DNA of 64,000 nucleotides from Bidens hawaiensis (GCA_021521415.1 JAIQDT010001952.1:1-64000); one strand, 5' to 3'. Numbered from the stretch's first letter, positions 32,108 through 44,406 are shown. Notes: generated by a model not told the origin, from the sequence alone. Program-made: numbers and translations.

Positions 32108-32740
32108 TTAGAAGAAAATGAGACTGACGCCCGCGTTGGTCCTGATTGGTTATTTGACTACAATGAATTTTTCAAGCCTTTCAATGTATCTCCAGTCATC
32201 AACACAGATTCTCCTAGTGATCCCACCGTGGAAGTAACACAAGAAAGTTCTCGATTACCGTCTCATATTTCTCCGTCACTGGATGATGAGGTTACTGAGT
32301 TTACCGGTGCTACAATCACAACTGATGATCAGCCTATTCAATCTTCAGAGACCAATCAATCTAAACCAATCTTGTCTAAAATTACTGCAAACGTTGAGGG
32401 GGAGAGTTCCGTTCGTCAGATTTTTGGGAGCACATTATTTCCCGATGCCATTCCAGATGAATACGTTGCCGGAACCTTGTACTCTCACAGTATAGCAACG
32501 TCTGGATGGAAAAACCCTCACACTGACTCTGGAGAAAATGTAACAAATTTGCAACCTAACTGTGCTGTTTCTGATCATTCAATTCCTTCTAGAATTCAAA
32601 AGAATCACCCAATTGAGAACGTCATAGGTCCCATTGAAGCAGGAGTGTCCACCAGAAGCCAGACTGGACACATAAACAACTGCATGTTCTCCTGTTTTAT
32701 ATCTCAAATTGAACCAAAGAATGTTGAGATGGCACTTTAA
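32108..32740 (+). CDS. pol: element C integrase-RT linker
   Basis: Open from 32228 (170 codons) and in frame with the integrase. Low-complexity Ser/Thr/Asp/Glu-rich, then HPIENVIGPIEAGVSTRSQT, the conserved motif just before copia RT, and ends at a stop before [20 protein letters not shown]. Confidence 0.8.
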   Translation, partial: LEENETDARVGPDWLFDYNEFFKPFNVSPVINTDSPSDPTVEVTQESSRLPSHISPSLDDEVTEFTGATITTDDQPIQSSETNQSKPILSKITANVEGESSVRQIFGSTLFPDAIPDEYVAGTLYSHSIATSGWKNPHTDSGENVTNLQPNCAVSDHSIPSRIQKNHPIENVIGPIEAGVSTRSQTGHINNCMFSCFISQIEPKNVEMAL

Positions 32741-32742
32741 GA

Positions 32743-33762
32743 ACCTAGTTGGGTTGATGCTATGCATGAAGAACTGAATCAGTTTGAAAAGCTAAAGGTG
32801 TGGAGAATGGTTAAATTTCCGGAAAGAAAGAAAGCTCTTGATACAAGATGGATTTTTAGGAACAAGAAAGACGACACTGGGGTCATTGTTCTAATAAGGC
32901 TGGACTGGTAGTTCGCGGGTTTCGCCAGGTTGAAGGGTTAGATTACACAGAAGTCTATGCTCCAGTAGCCAGACTTGAGGCAATAAGGATTTTTCTGGCA
33001 TATGCGTCATACATGGGTTTCACAGTTTATCAGATGGATGTTAAAACAGCGTTTTTGTATGGTGAGGTTAAAGAGGAAATTTATTTCGATCAGCCACCGG
33101 GTTTCATTGATTCTTAGAAGCCAAATCATGTTTACAAGTTAGATAAGGCTCTGTACGGGTTACATCAGGCTCCAAGGGCATGGTATGCTACATTGACTGC
33201 GCATCTACTTGACCACGGCTATAAGCGGGGAACGATTGATCAAACCTTGTTCAGAAAAACAGTCGGAAAGGATTTGATTCTGGTTCAGATTTATGTTGAT
33301 GACATCATTTTCGGTTCCACCAGTGCTGAGTTATGCAAAGAATTTGAAAGCGTTATGAAGAAAAGGTTTGAGATGAGTTTATTGGGTGAAATGACAACAT
33401 TTCTGGGGTTACAGGTTAGGCAAAGTCCAACGGGTATTCTGTTACATCAAGGAAAGTATGTTGAAGATATGCTGGCTAAGTTTGAGCTTCAAGATTGCAA
33501 GAGTGCTAACACTCCAATGGCTGAAAGACTACTCTTATCGTCTGATCCTGAAGGGAGTCCGGTAGATCAGACATACTATCGATCGATGATCGGGTCTCTA
33601 ATGTATCTCACAGCAAGTCGTCCCGACATAATGTTCGCAGTCTGCCAATGTGCTCGATTCCAGGCTAATCCTAAACTCTCTCATTTAATTGCTGTTAAAC
33701 GAATTTTTAGATATCTGAAGGGACAACCGAAGTTAGGTCTTTGGTATCCCAAACACTCATAA
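32743..33762 (+). CDS. pol: element C reverse transcriptase, N-half broken
   Basis: The N-terminal half ([20 protein letters not shown], then the VDYTE-type [17 protein letters not shown] and [13 protein letters not shown] motifs) is spread over three frames, with stops near 32910 and 33117. The C-terminal half is open from 33193: [15 protein letters not shown] holds the YVDD active site, followed by [20 protein letters not shown] and [16 protein letters not shown]. Confidence 0.88.
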
Positions 33763-34239
33763 TTTGATATTTATGCTTTTGCTGATAGCAATTATGGTGG
33801 AGATGACATTGACAGGAAATCCACGTCAGTTGGCTGTCAGTTTCTCGGAGATAGACTCATTTCATGGCAGTGTAAGAAACAACAAACAGTGTCCACTTCG
33901 ACAGCCGAAGCAGAGTATGTTGATGCGTCCGCTTGCTGCTCTCAGGTCATCTGGATGCAAAATCAGTTGCTGGATTACGGTTTGGAATTCCTTGACACTC
34001 CTATTTTTTGTGATAATGATGCAGCCATAGCTATTGTAAAAAACCCTGTCCAACATTCTAAAACCAAGCACATCGACATTAAAATTCATTTTATTCGTGA
34101 CTGTTTCGATCGAAAATGGATTCATCTTGAACATGTCCACACCGACAATAATGTGGCGGACCTATTTACAAAACCGGTCGGAACAATAAAATTTAATGTG
34201 CTTGTGAGTTTTCTTAAAATGCTTCGTTTCGGGGATTGA
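33763..34239 (+). CDS. pol: element C RNase H
   Basis: Copia RNase H over two frames: FADSNYGGDDIDRKSTSVG-like start at 33780, then open from 33889 with STSTAEAEYVDASACCSQVI, FCDNDAAIAIVKNPVQHSKT and HTDNNVADLFTKPV. The catalytic acidic residues are visible. It closes the pol gene. Confidence 0.85.
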   Translation, partial: FDIYAFADSNYGGDDIDRKSTSVGCQFLGDRLISWQCKKQQTVSTSTAEAEYVDASACCSQVIWMQNQLLDYGLEFLDTPIFCDNDAAIAIVKNPVQHSKTKHIDIKIHFIRDCFDRKWIHLEHVHTDNNVADLFTKPVGTIKFNVLVSFLKMLRFGD

Positions 34240-36777
34240 GTCTTTTTGGGAGTAAATTTGTACTTATTTTGTTTATTCTTGCACAAATTTAGGGGGAGAA
34301 AAAAACAAAAATAGTGTGTGTGCATTGTCTTTAATGTAAAAAAAAAGGTTCTATTTTGTATGTTTCTTTTAACATTCATTTTTGCTTAAAATTTTGTCGG
34401 TTGCTCAAGTTTGAAGGACATATACTTGTATATGGTTGGTCTGGCGTTACATCTATAGTTTCACAAGATAGCCATTTACCTGATGACTGAAAGCACCCGG
34501 GGCGATTATGATATGCTGTTTGTGTTTCGTGTTCTTTTACTTAAAATTATGTCGGTAACTCTGAGTCGGAAGGACATGTGTTTTTATGCATGTTTGGTCC
34601 GGTTAACCACTTGTGGTTATAATGGATAGCCATTAACCTGAAGTCTTAAAGTGACCGGGGTGACTGAATGCTTAACGCGTGTGTTTTTAATTAACTCTCT
34701 GGGAAGTGATATTACTATTCAGTTGATAGCCTTTTAGAAGTTTTAAAATATTTTCAAATGGAAATTGATCCAACCGTTGGAAAGTGATAGATAAATTGTT
34801 TCTGTGTGCCTAACGGGTGAAGTTATTAGGCTTAAAAGACTCTAGAACAGTCATTGATGTGTATGGTACTTTCCACGATGCGTAAAAGTTGAAGTGATAT
34901 AAACTAAATTTGCTAAACTTAATGTGGAGGGTCATTTTGAAGACAGGTGCATGTCTCCAGATACATCTCTCCGAATGATAGGCAGAAAAGCAATTACCCA
35001 GCCATATACGAGCCTGTTAGTGTCTTGATCACCAAAAATATTATATAGTCAAGATATTGCAAATACTATTATTCATAAAAAAAATTGTTGAAGTATTTTA
35101 TGTATATCATAGTTATCTCATTATCAAGGTTTCAAGGGTTCAAACTAGAACTACAGAGATGGGGGCATACAAGTAAGTCATGTCATGTCTCGAATGAAAG
35201 GCCTGTCAGTTTACTAGCACTAAGTCCAACGTTCAACCTTACTTCTAACCATGTTTTGTATAAAAATTATTTTGATCAAGCACTAGGGGGTTGGAGTCAA
35301 ATTGGAGTGATCTGGGGAAAGCCTAATACGCTTTGAGAAGAGATAGGAGGCTTCACAGGTCCATGAGTGATGTTCATTTAAGCTTTATGCTTAACTGAAC
35401 CTTAATCATATCACTGATGCAATGAAAGATCATGCTAAGTATGGGATACACGCTATCAATCTGTCTCTTAGATGTCATAATAATGCTGAACATGAATCCT
35501 TGTGACAGCCTCTTAAACGATATGATTCCATGTTCGGATCTTTTCAAAAAGGGCAGCAGTTTCATGAAGAACTGAAATTTGATCCCTACGTTAAATATAA
35601 AGGGAGTTGGTTTGTTGGTAAAGTTTTTATTTCCTTTTATGTTATTTTATTGTGTCATGTTTTAGGTATATTATTTATTTTTCTTCTCGAAATTACTCTC
35701 CTTGGAACGTTTGAAAAAAAAAATTTAACTTGGGCTTTGAAATGAATGTATTGGGCTGTTTTAAAAGTTTTCTTAGTGTTGAGAGTTGTGGGCTGGTTTC
35801 TGTTTGGTTTTCGGCTCACTTTGAGCCCACAAAGAGTTTTCGGCCAAGCCCGCTAGGTTTGATATATATATCTTAAGATGTCATCATTCTTCACTTTCTT
35901 TATTGTCTTATATATCTAAAAAAATTAAAATAAAACCTCTCTACCGAGATCTCATTTTATAATTCTTCTTGACCGAGATCCTCCTTTATTATACTTGTTG
36001 CCGAGATCATTACCTATTCACTAATCAAAGATTCAAAGTTGTTTGGTAATTAGCAGGTACTGGAGTTGGTTATACTAATTAAAGCTTCAAGTGTGTTTGT
36101 TATCGTTTTGGCCTTACAAGCAATTCTCATGGATGATTTGATGAATTCTGATATTTGGTGTTTTGAGAAAAAGGGGGTCGTGATGGATATAATAGTGATT
36201 AATTAAGGGTTTTCGGTTGGATCTTAATCTATTTATTGCAGGTTTAATGGTGGTTTTAGGGATCTCGGTGGGATTGAAGGGGACTGCTCGTTCCCCGAGG
36301 AGGAATCTAAAAGGGTTTTTCTATTCACAGCTGTGATGGAGTTTTCGGTTGACTTTAGTTGACCGAGAACTCACTATCATGACAGAGAGTCTTGTTCTCG
36401 GCCACGTCCTGACCGAGAACCATTGTTCCTGGTTAATAAAACACTGACCGAGAACCCCCTTCATGGCAGAAAACCTCGTTTTCGGCCTAATCTTGACCGA
36501 GAACCATTGTTCTCGGTTAAATTATTGACAGAAAACACCTGTTCTTGGTTGTTTTTCTTTATTTTTTGTTGACCAAAAACCCCATCTTTGACCGAGATCC
36601 CCCCCCCCCCCACCTGTCTGGCCTTGTTCTCTCTGTTTAGGGCCCAAATCCTTTTGTGGGATAATTTTTGGGCCTATCTCAATATTGAGGACCAAACTTC
36701 TTATTAATCAAGTATCAAGTGCTTTACATTGTTATATTTATTAGTTAGTTGTCTAATTTGACTCGTTTGGTGCAGAA
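34240..36777 (+). other. element C non-coding spacer between pol and extra ORF
   Basis: 2.5 kb without a credible gene. Near 34280 (TTTAGGGGGAG) is a polypurine stretch just after pol. 35800-36030 and 36340-36600 carry repeated GACCGAGAACC / TTCTCGG words. A run of about 12 C lies at 36600. Long leaders before a second ORF are usual in SIRE-like elements; a promoter or splice acceptor for the extra ORF could lie here but I cannot point to one. Confidence 0.6.
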
Positions 36778-39360
36778 ATGGCCGATCAAAATCCATTAAA
36801 GTTTGTAGACACTCATAATCTTGCTGGTCACTTGTATGACCCGCCACTGGCTCACAAGGAGTTCAAGTCGATGATTGTTGGACTCAACACTTGCAGGATT
36901 TCTCATGCTCTTCGAGAGAATCTTATCATTTGCAAAAAGATGATTACCGACTTCTGGAAGAATGCGAAGATCAACTCTCAAGGAGCGTATGGAGTTACTT
37001 CAATCGACTCCAAGATACAATTAAAGCATGTTACCGTTACTAAAGCTATTATCAGAGAGGCACTTATGTTTGGAGATCAACCCGACTACCCAACAAAGTA
37101 CTCTACAGCCGCAGTTACTGAAGTAATTATCAGAATAGGGTATGAAGGTACTTATCCACCGGCAATCAAGAAGCTGTTTCACCCCTACTGGAGATATTTA
37201 TTGCATACGTTTTTCACATGCATCTCGGGAAGAAAAGGGGGTTCAGATGAAATTAGTCACATTCAAATGTCTGCCATTACTGCTCTGATCATGGGTTGGA
37301 ATTACAACTACTCCAGATTCGTCTTCAATGAAATGATAAGTAATCTCAGGGCAAAGAATAAGGAGATGTTTTTGATGTACCCAAGGTTCTTACAGATGAT
37401 CTTCGATTCTCATTACTCTGATTTGGTGAAAACTGTTGAGACCTTGGATATGAAGACAATGGGACCCAACTCCTTTGGGTTAATGAAGCCGTCAAGAAAA
37501 GGGGCCAAAATAGCTTACAAGGGAACGAGACCCCTTGAAAAATTCAGTCATTTCTCTGAGACCGAAGCTGAGCCTGTCATTGCTCAGATTGCTGAAGAAC
37601 ACGTGGCACCCGCTCAACCACGTGTTGCTACGTTTGAGATTTCACGATGAAGACGAGGAAGAAGAGCCTCTTCAGAGAAGTACTCTTACAGATGTTGAAA
37701 GATTAAAAGCTCTCGAAGCTGCTAAAGCTCGATTTCAGTCAACTGCTCTGAAGCCTCCTCAGACAGTCACTGAAGATATTGAGGAAGATTATGTTGAAGA
37801 ACCAACTGCTGATCTCATCCACCGTAAACGAAAAAGGGATGATATGAGTTCAAGCGAGTTGGTTCGTGAAGTTGAAACAACCGAAGCTACACCAACACCA
37901 ACAATTACACCAGCACCAGAAACAATAACCAGTCCACAACAAACCACCGATCAATCAGAATCACATGCCCCAGAATCTCAGACTGAACAAGATGCACCTA
38001 CTGTCGAGCCAACTTTCATGGAGTTGTTGTCCAGTGACTTTGGTTATGATTTTAATTTTGAAACTGATGTTCACACACTGATGCTGCCAATATTCTGTCT
38101 GGGTCATCTAGCCAATTTGATCAAGGTCAGTTAAGTTCTGGTGTTTCTGAGAAGGTCTCTCAAATCTTAGCCATGCAAGAAACCTTTCTTCAGAACAAAG
38201 GGAAAGGAGTGGTTCTCGAAAACACTCATGTGGATGTCCAGGCACTACAGCGTCGAGTCTTTGAACTCGAGCAAGATTCAGTAATCAAGGATGTTCGTAT
38301 TCAGGAGCTTGAAACCAGCAATTTAGATAAAGACTCCAAGATTAAGGAATTACAGTCTGGCATGGGAGGTCTAACTGCTATGTATCTAGATCTCCAAAAA
38401 AAGCTATTTCAAAAGTTTGGAGATGAGTTCAAAAGTAATGAAGACATGGTACATCAAACTCCATCAAATGATCAACAAAAGGATTCTAATATTGGTGTCA
38501 ACCGACAAGAAGATTCAGATTCTCTAAATCGTTACTTGGACGCACCATCTGTTACAAAAGAGAAGTCTGACAGAATTAAGAAGAAGCTGCTTGAGAAGGG
38601 AAAGAAGAAGATTCTGGTAATGAAGAACTCAGATCAAAATGTTGTATCTTCAGATCACTCGGAGAGATATGTTGTCACACTTCAAAAGGGGTTTTCCGAC
38701 AAATACGGTGATCGATCTGGAGTTCTATCATGGGGTTTTGATGCTGACAAGAGCATGTGGTGGATCAAGAGAAAGTCAGGGACAATGGAATACTACAAGA
38801 AGATGAAGGATTTTGGTTCCTGGACTAAAGTTTATTTGAGCGACTTAATAAATGCTCCATTTTCAAATCCATCACACGACAAACGGGGAACAGATTTCTG
38901 GAACTTTCTCAAGCGTCAAGTTGATAGAGGTTTTCCAACTATGCCGACTGCTGAATCTTTTCTCAAGAAAGCCAAAGGAGTCCTGGATCCACGAACCGGG
39001 AAAACTATGGTTAATGTAATGTGGCCTCCCACAAAGAAAGCTACTTACATTCCCGTACCTGGTGCCATTCCCGAGGGTACATTGGACAACATGAGATTCT
39101 GGTTCTTTGATCCCTTTACTGCCACGGCTGTCGTCAAACTACAAAAGGGCAAAGGTAAATATCGTTTTGTTGATCCTAAGGATCTGTTGAAATTTCATGA
39201 GAGGGATATCAAGACACTTAGCACTCATCAGATCAGTGCCGATGGTCTTTTTGAAGCAGCTGCCAAAGAATACACAAGCATGGTGCCCTCCATCATAAAT
39301 AACAAGTTTTGGCAAGAAGGTTTGCAGGATGCGGATTTCGATTACATGGAGGAAGAGTAA
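36778..39360 (+). pseudogene. element C extra 3' ORF (env-position protein)
   Basis: About 860 codons with two single-base frameshifts (near 37640 and 38075), read from 36778-37650, 37535-38134 and 38173-39360. Start MADQNPLKFVDTHNLAGHLY. The N-terminal 250 residues are a compact alpha-rich domain (SAITALIMGWNYNYSRFVFN, MFLMYPRFLQMIF), like a family often found in Asteraceae copia elements. Then comes an acidic/Pro/Thr-rich linker, a coiled coil (about 38220-38420, ALQRRVFELEQDSVIKDVRI), and a folded-looking Trp/Lys-rich C-terminal domain (WWIKRKSGTMEYYKKMKDFG). No signal peptide and no transmembrane segment, so a true envelope role is doubtful. Function unknown. Confidence 0.75.
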
Positions 39361-39382
39361 AAATAAAAAAAAGCTACATACC

Positions 39383-39392
39383 AAGGGGGAGA
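39383..39392 (+). promoter_or_regulatory. polypurine tract of element C
   Basis: AAGGGGGAGA immediately before the 3' LTR start; the primer for plus-strand DNA synthesis. Confidence 0.75.
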
Positions 39393-39393
39393 T

Positions 39394-39754
39394 TGTTGGG
39401 CCTAGTTCTGTGGTTTGACTTTGTTTATTACTTGTTGGGCTTTGGGTTTTGGGTGCACATGTAAACCGAGAACACATTGGTGTTCTCGGTGGGCTTATGG
39501 TTTTTGGGCCGGCTTAGTTTGGTGTCCCTATATATAGATATGTAATGTATAGGTTAAAGGTTGTTCATTCTAATTATTACTCAAGTATTGTAAGTGCTTA
39601 AGCACCCGACGTAATCAATATACGTGTGTTTTGAAGCAAATCGTGTGTCATTTACTTGTTCAGTTTGTGTTCTTGAGTCATCGAAAATTGGTATTCCGCA
39701 CCAATATTCGTTTGGTTGGTATCATATTATAGTGATCCAGATTCGGGACTTACA
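39394..39754 (+). repeat. element C 3' LTR
   Basis: 361 bp, TGTTGGGCC to GACTTACA, with the palindrome at 39465-39490 and TATA box at 39528-39537. Followed by CATAC (39755-39759). Confidence 0.9.
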
Positions 39755-39759
39755 CATAC

Positions 39760-40211
39760 ATACTTTCTTTCTTTCTCATACTCTCATACATTCATTCATA
39801 CATTCTTCCATACATAGATAACTATCTTTACCATCTTAGATATTAGTAGGGTATGGTCCCTTTATTCTATATCTCAGATATTATTAGGGTCTGGTACCTT
39901 TTTTATCTATCTCAGATATTATTAGGGTGTGGTCCCTCTATCTCATATTTTGTTAGGGTCTCGTCCCTTCTTTCCGTGCGGCCATACATACGCTTCTTTA
40001 GACGTACATTCTATTACATAAACTTACACATACTCTTAATCATTCATATATCATTCATGCATCTTATGTAAAACTCACATTTTCTGGCGATACGTGTAAT
40101 ATCCGAAGATCGTTCACGTACCGACAAGCATTCAATCATATCTTCAATCATTATCATATAAATCGTATAAGGCATACACTTACCACTTAGGGTAAGTGTA
40201 TTAACTAATCA
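39760..40211 (-). repeat. palindromic LTR, left arm part 3
   Basis: Continues 26758-26819: minisatellite units (39835-39970), CGTGTAATATCCGAAGATCG and CGTTCACGTACCGACAAGC, then 68 bases up to 40211 that pair with 40251-40318 with one mismatch. Confidence 0.8.
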
Positions 40212-40250
40212 CATCGAGTAATTGATGTGAAAATATTGAAGAACTATAAA
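40212..40250. other. palindrome centre
   Basis: 39-base spacer between the two LTR arms. It contains CACATC (40210-40215) and GATGTG (40224-40229), a short inverted repeat marking where both arms leave the LTR consensus. Confidence 0.7.
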
Positions 40251-40663
40251 TGATTAGTTAATACACTTACCCTAAGTGGTAAGTGTATGCCTTATATGAT
40301 TTATATGATAATGATTGAAAGTATGAATGAATGCTTGTCGGTACGTGAACGATCTTCGGATATTGTACGTATCGCCAAGGAAGGTAAGTGTTAGAATATG
40401 TAATTGTGTATATAGTATGTATGAATGATAAAACATGATATGTATGAAATTTTATGAATGATAGTATGGAGGTATGGTTGTGCGAATGTAGGGAATAGAA
40501 CTTAATGATATCTGCGAATGTAGGAAACAGACCCTAATAATATCTGCGAATGAGGGGAATAGGCCATAATAATATCTACGAATGTAGGACAGACCCTAAT
40601 AATATTTGCGAATGTAGGGAACAGACCCTAATAAAATATGCTAATGTTCTAGGGGAAATACTC

Positions 40664-40703
<40 letters not shown>

Positions 40704-41115
40704 TGTATGTACGGAAGAAATAATGAAAGTATGTAAGAACGGTAACAAGCTAAGTATGGTATATGTATCTTCGGATACGTATATGTGTAAGTATGTGAAC
40801 CTATTGTATGTTATCTGATCAACTAGAACTCACTCAGCGTAGCTGACTTTTAGTATGCACGCAGGTAAATAGACTGAAGCAGCTAGCTTCAGGGAGACAC
40901 ATGGCAGGAACTGAGGAAACTGGCATTTGATTATTTGTCATGATGTTTAAATAAGATATTTTTTTGTTATGTTTTTAAAAAAAAGTTTGAATGTTTTGTA
41001 TCGAATGATTGAAGTTTTATTATCTCCGCGAAAGTTTTAATTAACCCTGATATTTAGAACTGTGTTTATAAGTAAATCCAATTCCAATGTAGGGCACCGG
41101 GACCGGGGCCTTGCA
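40251..41115 (+). repeat. palindromic LTR, right arm
   Basis: 865 bases, sense orientation, uninterrupted, ending GGGGCCTTGCA. It holds the inverted minisatellite (40490-40650), a (TA)n tract (about 40668-40700) and CGTAGCTGACTTTTAGTATG-type sequence near 40840, also seen in related LTRs. Confidence 0.85.
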
Positions 41116-42906
41116 CATGACCTTTATATCGATCATTGTATAATCATCACATTATTAACATAGTTATTTTCATTATTCACATGGACATCATAGAAACTTT
41201 TTCAATTATCATGATCACGGACTTTACACTAATCATTATATCATGTCACATTCACTTCAAGGAATGGATTAATAACAAGACAAGTTTCATGGTGACATCT
41301 TTATAATTTCTTTAGTTATGATCATGATCTTTATCGATCATTATATCACCATATCTCATTCACTACAGGGAATGGATGGAATTGAACCATAAAACGTTCA
41401 TGGTGGTTATTTCAAACCTATGATACACTTGTAATAATATCGTTACTTCATGAGCATATATGAAGCGTGACAAATGAATATCTATTTATTCAGCATTTTA
41501 GTATAAATAATTTTCTCATCACATAAATATCAGTTGAGAAGTAATTGTCAGAGTAATGCTCATTTTATAACCGTCTATAAGATTTAGAGAGTTTGCCATA
41601 ATAAGTGTCAATAAGTGTCATATTATAAATGAACTTTACCATGACTCAAATGTGTGTAAAATATTTTTTTATGAAAATACCAATAATTCACAACTTTGGA
41701 CTTTTAGTTGTTTTATTAAAGTCAATTATATAAATACTTTATGGCATCTAGAAGATATACACCACAAAGTAAAATAATAAAATTTAAAAAACATCAAACA
41801 TCATTTGTAAAGTATGAGGCATATTTTTCTAAATTTAAGTTTCTTTATTTTCCAATTATGATATTCCATAAAAATCCTTAATGCATGACATATGTTAACC
41901 AATACCTCATATAATGATGATAATGTCTTGCAAACTAAAGATTTGTAGCCATGCAATGATCATCATAATACTTTAAATGCATAAAAACCAAAAATAATTG
42001 TTCGTAAGATTATATAAATTTTCATAATCAAAAGCATACAACTTACATTTAAATTTCTTATATCATGTTACTATACGGTAGTCATATAATTCAAGTAAAC
42101 AACTTTTTGTCCATTATTAGAGTGAATCACGTGCTTTATATGAAAATAGTTGACCAAATGGATAAATAACACTTATTAAGATAACACTTAAAAGAATATA
42201 ATAGCACCAAAACAAATGATGGTCCATAAAACTACGTTTGTAATATCAAGCCGAAAAATAAATAAATGGTCTTAAAAGTCTTAAAGTATCAAGAAATAAG
42301 CTTTTTCGTAACAAATAATATATTAAAATATCATTAATGTCGATCCATATCAAACCATAAAATGAAAAAAAAAAATATGAATGGTCACAATTGATCTTTA
42401 CAAATCATAAAATAAATTGTGTTACAAATAATTAAATAGCATAATGGTGTTGAAAACCCCATTAATTTTTTGTTGTTACAACTTATAAATTTAATAACAT
42501 CCATTCAAGGCTAATTAATATATCAATTCAACTTGTTTCTATAAAATTAATCAAACAAAGTAACACAATAATTTACTCATCTAAATATTAACTAATCAAG
42601 TTATAATATTTTGCATATAGCTAATGAACAAACACCATAATTATATAATTTTTATAGATACCATGTAATAAGATACTACAACAACTATGATGTAAATAAT
42701 CTTAACAGTCATCTTATAATGCCCATGTCATATAATGAGGTTATGAATCATATACTTAAGTCATATGTGTTTCTAAGCAAACAAGTGACATCATTTACAA
42801 ATATAATAGCAAACATTAGGCAATTTTCAATATTCTAACATGTCATTTTTGTAAAGTTGTGAAATAGAAAGGATTCATTAGTTATACTCATATTCTTTTT
42901 ATAACA

Positions 42907-42910
<4 letters not shown>
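41116..42910. other. AT-rich DNA without genes
   Basis: No coding frame. 41117-41400 contains two degenerate units of about 120 bases (GATCATGATCTTTATCGATC, CATTCACTACAGGGAATGGA, CATGGTGG). It could be the leader or gag region of the decayed copia element whose pol lies at 1430-2529 and 12819-12940, but I see no protein evidence. Confidence 0.4.

Positions 42911-42940
<30 letters not shown>
42911..42940. repeat. (TA)n microsatellite
   Basis: Dinucleotide tract bordering TIR element 1. Similar tracts at 44437-44483, 45596-45622 and 47895-47930 border the other TIR elements. Confidence 0.9.
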
Positions 42941-42942
<2 letters not shown>

Positions 42943-44406
42943 TTAAGTTCAAGAGAGAAATGATATTAGTGCAAGAAATGCGAGAAATAAATATGAGTCA
43001 CTAGTTTTATTTTAGGTTTTAAATACTTAAAAAAATAAAAAAGATTTAAATGCAACAATAAATGCACACACACACACTCTCTCTCCAATTAATACAAATA
43101 ATATAACCATAATAAATCTCTCTTAAATTAATATATCTAACTAATTTAACTATAATAGTTAAAAAGATAAAAACACTACTTTAATTTTATTTTTTATTTA
43201 CACATTCTTCATTTTATTCAACATAAATTCAATTTATTCATATAATACTATTTCTTTATATTAAAAAAATAAATTTCAATCAATTTATTAGCATATATCA
43301 ACGTGTTTTTTAACACCAAATATCAAAACATAATATTTTTTTTCAATTAGTATGCCTATAAAAATTATTTTCATAAATAATAAGAAAAAAATATCATACA
43401 AATGTGTCCATTAAATTTAAACAATAAATATACAACCTGCACAAAGTTGTATAACGTACACTTGTTTTGAGCAATAAAAACGTACAGCATACAAAAAGCA
43501 TATATACAACTTATATATGTAATTCGACATCAAAAATTATATAAATTACACAAAGATACACATATTGTACATATGCGTAGGTTATATGTTTTTCGTATGT
43601 AGGTTATATGTTTTCTTATTCTTAAAACAAGTGTAAGTTATATGTTTTTGTGTAGGTCGTATATTTTTTATTGACATTTAATACAAACATGTGTAAGATA
43701 GTTTTTTGTATTATTCATCACAATGTAACTACGTGTTGATGGATATTGATATGTTGAGTTTGAAGAAATTGGTTTTGAATAAAAAGAAATTAATGTATGA
43801 ATAAATTGTATTTGTGTAAGATACAATTTTCGTGTGTACGTTATATTTTTGTGTGCAGGTTACATGTTTTCGTGTGCGTGTGTATTTTATTGATGATGAA
43901 TTTTGTGTGTCGGTTATATGTTTTTCGTGTGTAGGTTATTTGTTGTCTTATTCTTAGAACAAGTGTAGATTATACGTTTTTGTGTAGGTTATATGTTTTT
44001 TTGTTGATATCTCAAACACATGTAAAATAGTTTTTTGGTATTATTCATTATAATGTAAGTATGTGTTGATGGATATTAATATATTGAGTTGGAAGAAATT
44101 AGTTTTGGATAGAAAGAAATTTTAAGGTATGAATAAATTATACTTGTGTAGGATAAAAATTCAAGACACAAAAAATAAGTTATAAAAATAAATGAGTTTT
44201 TAATATTTTCTAATTATAATAATTTAATTAGTTATATTAATTAAGTAGATAATTATTATGGCTTATTAGTTATATTAATTGAAGAAAGAGAATAATTAAT
44301 ACTTTATTTATTTAGCTTTAAGCATTTAAAATTTAAAACAAAACTAGTGTCCCATATTCATTTCTTGCATTTCTATCAATAATATCATTTCTCTTTTGAA
44401 CCATCC
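42941..44406. mobile_element. TIR element 1 (non-autonomous)
   Basis: About 1.47 kb with 65-bp terminal inverted repeats: left 42941-43005 (GTTCAAGAGAGAAATGATAT, GCAAGAAATG, CACTAGTTTT), right 44340-44406. The interior holds repeated GTGTAGGTTATATGTTTTT words (43560-44000). No transposase frame. The ends resemble MULE-type non-autonomous elements. Confidence 0.65.

Larger units (their letters stand above)
26820..39754 (+). mobile_element. element C: SIRE/Maximus-like Ty1/copia with extra ORF
   Basis: 12.9 kb on the plus strand, flanked by CATAC. It has short LTRs (360 bp, about 97 percent identical), an iMet primer site, gag with two zinc knuckles, protease, integrase, RT and RNase H in copia order, a 2.5-kb non-coding stretch, then a further reading frame of about 860 codons and a polypurine tract. 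Length and the 3' ORF fit the SIRE/Maximus lineage. About a dozen frameshifts or stops; the LTR identity suggests a fairly recent insertion. Confidence 0.9.

Noticed and set aside
36778..39360. Calling the extra ORF a retroviral envelope
   Set aside because: No signal peptide, no membrane segment and no cleavage-site pattern visible.
41117..41121. ATGAC as a firm target duplication of the palindromic LTR
   Set aside because: It is offset by one base from both termini and the flanks do not form a continuous copia frame; kept only as a possibility.
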